Assembly: GCA_009929855.1 (NCBI GenBank) | Contig: RZZN01000008.1 | Location: 1-64,000, forward strand | Direction: 5' to 3' | DNA length: 64,000 bases | From: Gammaproteobacteria bacterium | Lineage (GTDB): Bacteria > Pseudomonadota > Gammaproteobacteria > Chromatiales > Chromatiaceae | Part shown: in pieces, positions 60,776 to 64,000 of the stretch | Layout: each line of letters begins with the position of its first letter | Position numbering within the stretch: position 1 is the first letter of the stretch | Program-made: the position numbers and the translations under genes | The notes under the pieces: generated by a model | Databases searched by the model: none | What the model saw: the letters and a program-made list of their open reading frames with translations, nothing else | What the model was told of the DNA's origin: nothing

Positions 60776-63592
60776 CTAGCGGTGCGATGGCGTCGCGGAC
60801 GCCGGCGAATCCGGGTGGCTGGCACTGTGCATCAGACCCAGATGGACGAGGATCAGCAGCGTCGCGCCGACCACCACCAGATAGACCCCGAGATCGAAGG
60901 CGATGGCCGATGCCAACTCGAATTCACCGATGATCGGCCAATGCACATGGGTGAAGGTCGAGGTCAGGAAGGGGTAGCCGAGCAGCAGGCTGGCCAACCC
61001 GGTGAGCAGGCCGATCATCAAGCCAGACCCGATCAGTGGGTGCAGATTGGCGGTGATGCGATTGTGTGTCCACTCCACCCCGTTGGCCAGGTACTGCATG
61101 ATGAGCGCGACCGCGGTGATGAGACCGGCGATGAATCCGCCGCCAGGCAGATTGTGTCCACGCAGGAAGATGAAGACCGACACCAGCAGGGCCAGCGGGA
61201 GCAACAGGCGGGTCAGGGTCGCCATGATCGCCGGGTGCATGTCCCAGTTCCAGGGTTGTCCACGGCTGTCTTGCATCGGCCCGGGGAGGCGCAGATCCTT
61301 GAGCATGGCATAGATTCCGAGCCCGGCCAGTGCCAGGACCGAGATCTCGCCGAGCGTATCGAAACCTCTGAAGTCGACCAGGATGACGTTGACCACATTG
61401 GTTCCGCCGCCACCCGGCACGCTATTGGCCAGGAAGAAATCGGCAATGCTTTCGGCGGGGCGGGTGAGGATGGACCAGGTGAGTGCCGCCGCGCCACCGC
61501 CGGCCAGGACGGCGATGCCGATGTCGCGCGCGCGGCGTGGCCAGCTCGACTCGGTCGGGCTCGCTTGGGGCAGGAAATAGAGCGCCAGCAGCAGTAGGAC
61601 GATGGTCACCACCTCGACCGAGAGCTGGGTCAAGGCCAGGTCCGGGGCCGAGAACTTGACGAAGATCAGGGCGAGGAACAGACCGAGCGCGCCCATGACG
61701 ATCAAGGCGGTCAGGCGCTGCCGGTGCAGGATCACCGTCGCGATGGCCACCGCCACCATCGCGAAGGTGACGACCAGGCTGACTGGATCCGCGGGCATCC
61801 GCTCGGCCATGCCGGTGAGCGGAGCCGAGACGCCGAGGAAGCCGACCCCGCCCAGAACCAGCGCGGCGGCGACCAGGATGAGGATCATCCGTTGCAGTGA
61901 TCCCTTGTCCAGTGCGCGAGTCAGCGCGCCAGCGAGTGCAAGCAGCCGGCCCAGGAGCCAGTCGTAGATCGCCTTGGCGCTCAGCCGTCCCTCCAGATCG
62001 GCTGCCAATTCGAACAGTGGTCGGCGTCCGGCATAGATGACGAGGCCGCCCAGCAGGGCGAGCACGCTCATGATGAGTGCCGCGTTGACGCCGTGCCAGA
62101 TGGCGAGGTCGTGCTGTGGTGTGGCGGACTGGAGCACGCCAGCGGCGGCGACGTTGAGCAGCGGCTCGACGGTCAGGCCTGGCAGGATGCCAACCAGCAG
62201 ACAGGCCAGCACGAGCGTCTCGACCGGGACCATCATCCAACGCGGCGGCTCGTGCGGCGTCTTGGGCAGGTCGACCGGCTCGCCGTTGAAGAAGACGTCA
62301 TGGATGAAGCGCAGCGAGTAGGCGACGGCCAGTGCGCCGGCGGCGACGACCGCGATCGGCAGGAACAGCTCGGCCGGTGTCTGAGCCGAATAGCTCACGG
62401 TCTCCGCGAAGAACATCTCCTTGGAGAGGAAGCCATTGAAGAGCGGCACACCGGCCATCGCGGCGGCGGCGACCATCGCGAGCGTGCCCGTGTAGGGCAT
62501 GTATCGCCACAGCCCATTGATACGACGCATGTCACGCGTCCCGCACTCATGGTCGATGATGCCCGCGGCCATGAAGAGCGAGGCCTTGAAGGTGGCGTGA
62601 TTGATGATGTGGAAGACCGCGGCGACCGCGGCGAGCGGTGTGCCGATGCCGAAGAGTAAGGTGATGAGGCCCAGATGACTGATCGTCGAGTAGGCCAGCA
62701 GACCCTTGAGGTCGTGCTTGAAGAGCGCGAAGTAGGCACCGATCAAGAGTGTCGTCAGACCCGCGCCCATGACCAATACCGACCACTCGGGCGTGCCGGA
62801 GAGGACCGGAAAGAGACGCCCCAAGAGGAAGACGCCGGCCTTCACCAGGGTGGCCGAGTGCAGATAGGCCGAGACCGGGGTGGGTGCCGCCATCGCATGC
62901 GGCAGCCAGAAATGGAATGGAAACTGGGCCGACTTGGTGAAGATGCCAAGCAGGATCAGTACCAGGATCAGGGGATAACGCGGGTCGGCGCGGATCAGAT
63001 CACCGGAGGCCAGGATCACCGACAGCTCATAGCTGCCAGCGATCTCGCCCAGCAGCACGAAGCCACCGAGCATCGCCAGTCCACCGAGCCCGGTGACCGC
63101 GAGCGCCATGCGTGCACCGGTGCGCGCGTCCTCGCGATACTGCCAGTAGCTGATCAGCAGGAAGGATGAGAGGCTCGTCAGCTCCCAGAACATGAGGAGC
63201 AGGATGAGGTTTTCAGAGAGCACGATGCCAAGCATCGAGCCCATGAAGAGCAACAGATAGGCGTAGAACCGACCCATGCAGTCGGTCTCGGCCAGATAGT
63301 AGCGCGCGTAGAGGATGATCAGCAGACCCATCCCCAGGATCATCGAGGCGAACAGCAGCCCCAAGCCGTCCAGGCGAACGACCAAGTCGATCCCCAGACC
63401 CGGTAGCCAAGGCAATCGTTGGATGATGGTCTCGCCGTGGAAGGGCGCGGCGACGCTCGGCATCAGCAGGATCATCGCCAAGAGCGTCACTGCTCCGGCC
63501 GTCCAGGCCGATTGGAGACGACCAAAGCGTGACACGCCGGCAGCCAGACCCGCGCCGATGAAGGGGATGAGGATCACGAACAATAGATTCAT
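60776..63592 (-). CDS. mnhA: fused MrpA-MrpB antiporter subunit (cluster 2)
   Basis: A 938-residue fused subunit. Residues 1 to about 550 are NuoL-like (Glu in FWELTSLSSFLLISYWQ, Lys in TKSAQFPFHFWLPHAMAAPTPVSAYLHSATLVKAGVFLL). The middle has DUF4040 (KFSAPDLALTQLSVEVVTIVLLLLALYFLP) and MbhE-like (LVDFRGFDTLGEISVLALAGLGIYAML) parts. The end is an MnhB domain (LRGHNLPGGGFIAGLITAVALI). This is the PhaAB-type fusion of gram-negative Mrp systems. The ATG at 63592 is preferred over a TTG at 63619. It is first in cluster 2; the promoter lies in 63593-63721. Confidence 0.94.
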   Translation of the reverse strand: MNLLFVILIPFIGAGLAAGVSRFGRLQSAWTAGAVTLLAMILLMPSVAAPFHGETIIQRLPWLPGLGIDLVVRLDGLGLLFASMILGMGLLIILYARYYLAETDCMGRFYAYLLLFMGSMLGIVLSENLILLLMFWELTSLSSFLLISYWQYREDARTGARMALAVTGLGGLAMLGGFVLLGEIAGSYELSVILASGDLIRADPRYPLILVLILLGIFTKSAQFPFHFWLPHAMAAPTPVSAYLHSATLVKAGVFLLGRLFPVLSGTPEWSVLVMGAGLTTLLIGAYFALFKHDLKGLLAYSTISHLGLITLLFGIGTPLAAVAAVFHIINHATFKASLFMAAGIIDHECGTRDMRRINGLWRYMPYTGTLAMVAAAAMAGVPLFNGFLSKEMFFAETVSYSAQTPAELFLPIAVVAAGALAVAYSLRFIHDVFFNGEPVDLPKTPHEPPRWMMVPVETLVLACLLVGILPGLTVEPLLNVAAAGVLQSATPQHDLAIWHGVNAALIMSVLALLGGLVIYAGRRPLFELAADLEGRLSAKAIYDWLLGRLLALAGALTRALDKGSLQRMILILVAAALVLGGVGFLGVSAPLTGMAERMPADPVSLVVTFAMVAVAIATVILHRQRLTALIVMGALGLFLALIFVKFSAPDLALTQLSVEVVTIVLLLLALYFLPQASPTESSWPRRARDIGIAVLAGGGAAALTWSILTRPAESIADFFLANSVPGGGGTNVVNVILVDFRGFDTLGEISVLALAGLGIYAMLKDLRLPGPMQDSRGQPWNWDMHPAIMATLTRLLLPLALLVSVFIFLRGHNLPGGGFIAGLITAVALIMQYLANGVEWTHNRITANLHPLIGSGLMIGLLTGLASLLLGYPFLTSTFTHVHWPIIGEFELASAIAFDLGVYLVVVGATLLILVHLGLMHSASHPDSPASATPSHR

Positions 63593-63721
63593 GCGCTCGA
63601 CAACCTGATCAGCCTGCAACGTTGCGCCGCGAACCGAAGGATAGCACTATCTGGCGTGCCTGGGTCCAGTAGCTGGATTTAGGGCTTTCCAATTTTGCTC
63701 CGACCGTCGATCATTGGCGCC
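63593..63721. promoter_or_regulatory. divergent promoter region, mnhA and purK
   Basis: These 129 bases separate two divergent genes. A short inverted repeat GATAG-CA-CTATC lies at 63640-63651. No boxes are assigned with confidence. Confidence 0.35.
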
Positions 63722-64000
63722 ATGGACGTCTTCCCTCTACCCATAGCACGAATCGGCATCATCGGCGGCGGTCAGCTCGGCCGCATGATGGCCAAGGCCG
63801 CCAAACGGATCGGCTGCACCTGCGCGGTGCTGGATCCGACGCCGGGCTCTCCGGCGGGACAGGTGGCGGGCCATCAGATCGTTGGTGACTATCATGACCC
63901 CGCCAAACTGCGCGAGCTGGCCGAATCCTGCGATGTCGTCACCTTCGACATCGAGGACATCGATGCCGCGACGCTGATCCAACTCGGGCGCGAGGGTCAC
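63722..64000 (+). CDS. purK: 5-(carboxyamino)imidazole ribonucleotide synthase, 5' part
   Basis: The first 93 codons of PurK, cut by the window end. PurK carboxylates AIR with ATP and bicarbonate in purine synthesis. Seen: IGIIGGGQLGRMMAKAAKRIG (nucleotide-fold start), LDPTPGSPAGQVAGHQIVGDYHDP and VVTFDIEDID. The last motif, with Asp-Ile-Glu in place of the usual YEFENV, resembles the PurK form I recall from archaea and clostridia rather than the enteric one. The ATP-grasp domain would follow beyond the window. Confidence 0.88.
   Translation, partial: MDVFPLPIARIGIIGGGQLGRMMAKAAKRIGCTCAVLDPTPGSPAGQVAGHQIVGDYHDPAKLRELAESCDVVTFDIEDIDAATLIQLGREGH

Overview
The window looks like a chromosomal segment of a purple sulfur bacterium or close relative (Chromatiaceae, Gammaproteobacteria). 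The reasons are high GC with GC-ending codons, the gammaproteobacterial his-tat gene block, a [NiFe]-hydrogenase maturation set with HupK, a PioB/MtrB-type porin beside diheme c-type cytochromes, and two Mrp-type cation/proton antiporter clusters. The genus assignment is inference. No tRNA, rRNA, CRISPR array, prophage or insertion sequence is apparent. Genes are densely packed in co-oriented runs with many ATGA overlaps.

Layout. 0-4.2 kb (+): an MtrB/PioB-family outer-membrane barrel followed by two overlapping diheme cytochromes, a probable extracellular electron conduit. 4.2-8.7 kb (-): a MacA/MacB-like ABC export operon (adaptor, ATPase, two permeases). 9-11.1 kb (-): SixA phosphatase, fructosamine kinase with a decayed duplicate of its 3' end, and an HNH nuclease. 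11.5-16 kb (+): PriA, then a short TolC-like protein and a small adaptor with no pump beside them. 16.1-17.4 kb: a methyltransferase and a TPR protein, convergent. 17.7-24 kb (+): an OmpR/EnvZ-like pair behind a perfect inverted repeat, a PrxQ/Bcp peroxiredoxin, then hybrid kinase, receiver-PAS protein and an ArsR regulator with SqrR/BigR-like cysteine spacing. 24.2-29 kb (+): speE, hupK-like gene, hypC, hypD, hypE.

29-40 kb: a small membrane protein, a DUF6544-like protein (-), a Gld-type ABC operon with GldG and DUF4340 proteins, mutM, and a full-length lhr helicase gene. 40.3-44.7 kb (+): hisB-hisA-hisI-hisE (without hisH and hisF) followed by tatABC, with an extended TatC. 44.9-46.4 kb (+): LysR and XRE regulators.

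46.6-63.6 kb (mostly -): two Mrp-like clusters. The first (46.6-54.2 kb) has the gene order of the membrane module of Mbh-type hydrogenases (E-F-G-D/E fusion-B-C-D), then two further antiporter-like subunits with a small membrane protein between them. No catalytic hydrogenase or ferredoxin-binding genes are next to it. The second (57.6-63.6 kb) is a conventional gram-negative mrpAB-C-D-E-F-G set. Between them lie a hotdog thioesterase, an MlaC-like protein and a lone hydantoinase A, the last two overlapping tail to tail. The window ends inside purK.

Together the genes suggest a phototrophic or chemolithotrophic lifestyle with H2 metabolism, sulfur or redox sensing, extracellular electron exchange and strong dependence on ion gradients. 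The most distinctive system is the Mbh-ordered antiporter complex with three antiporter-like subunits.
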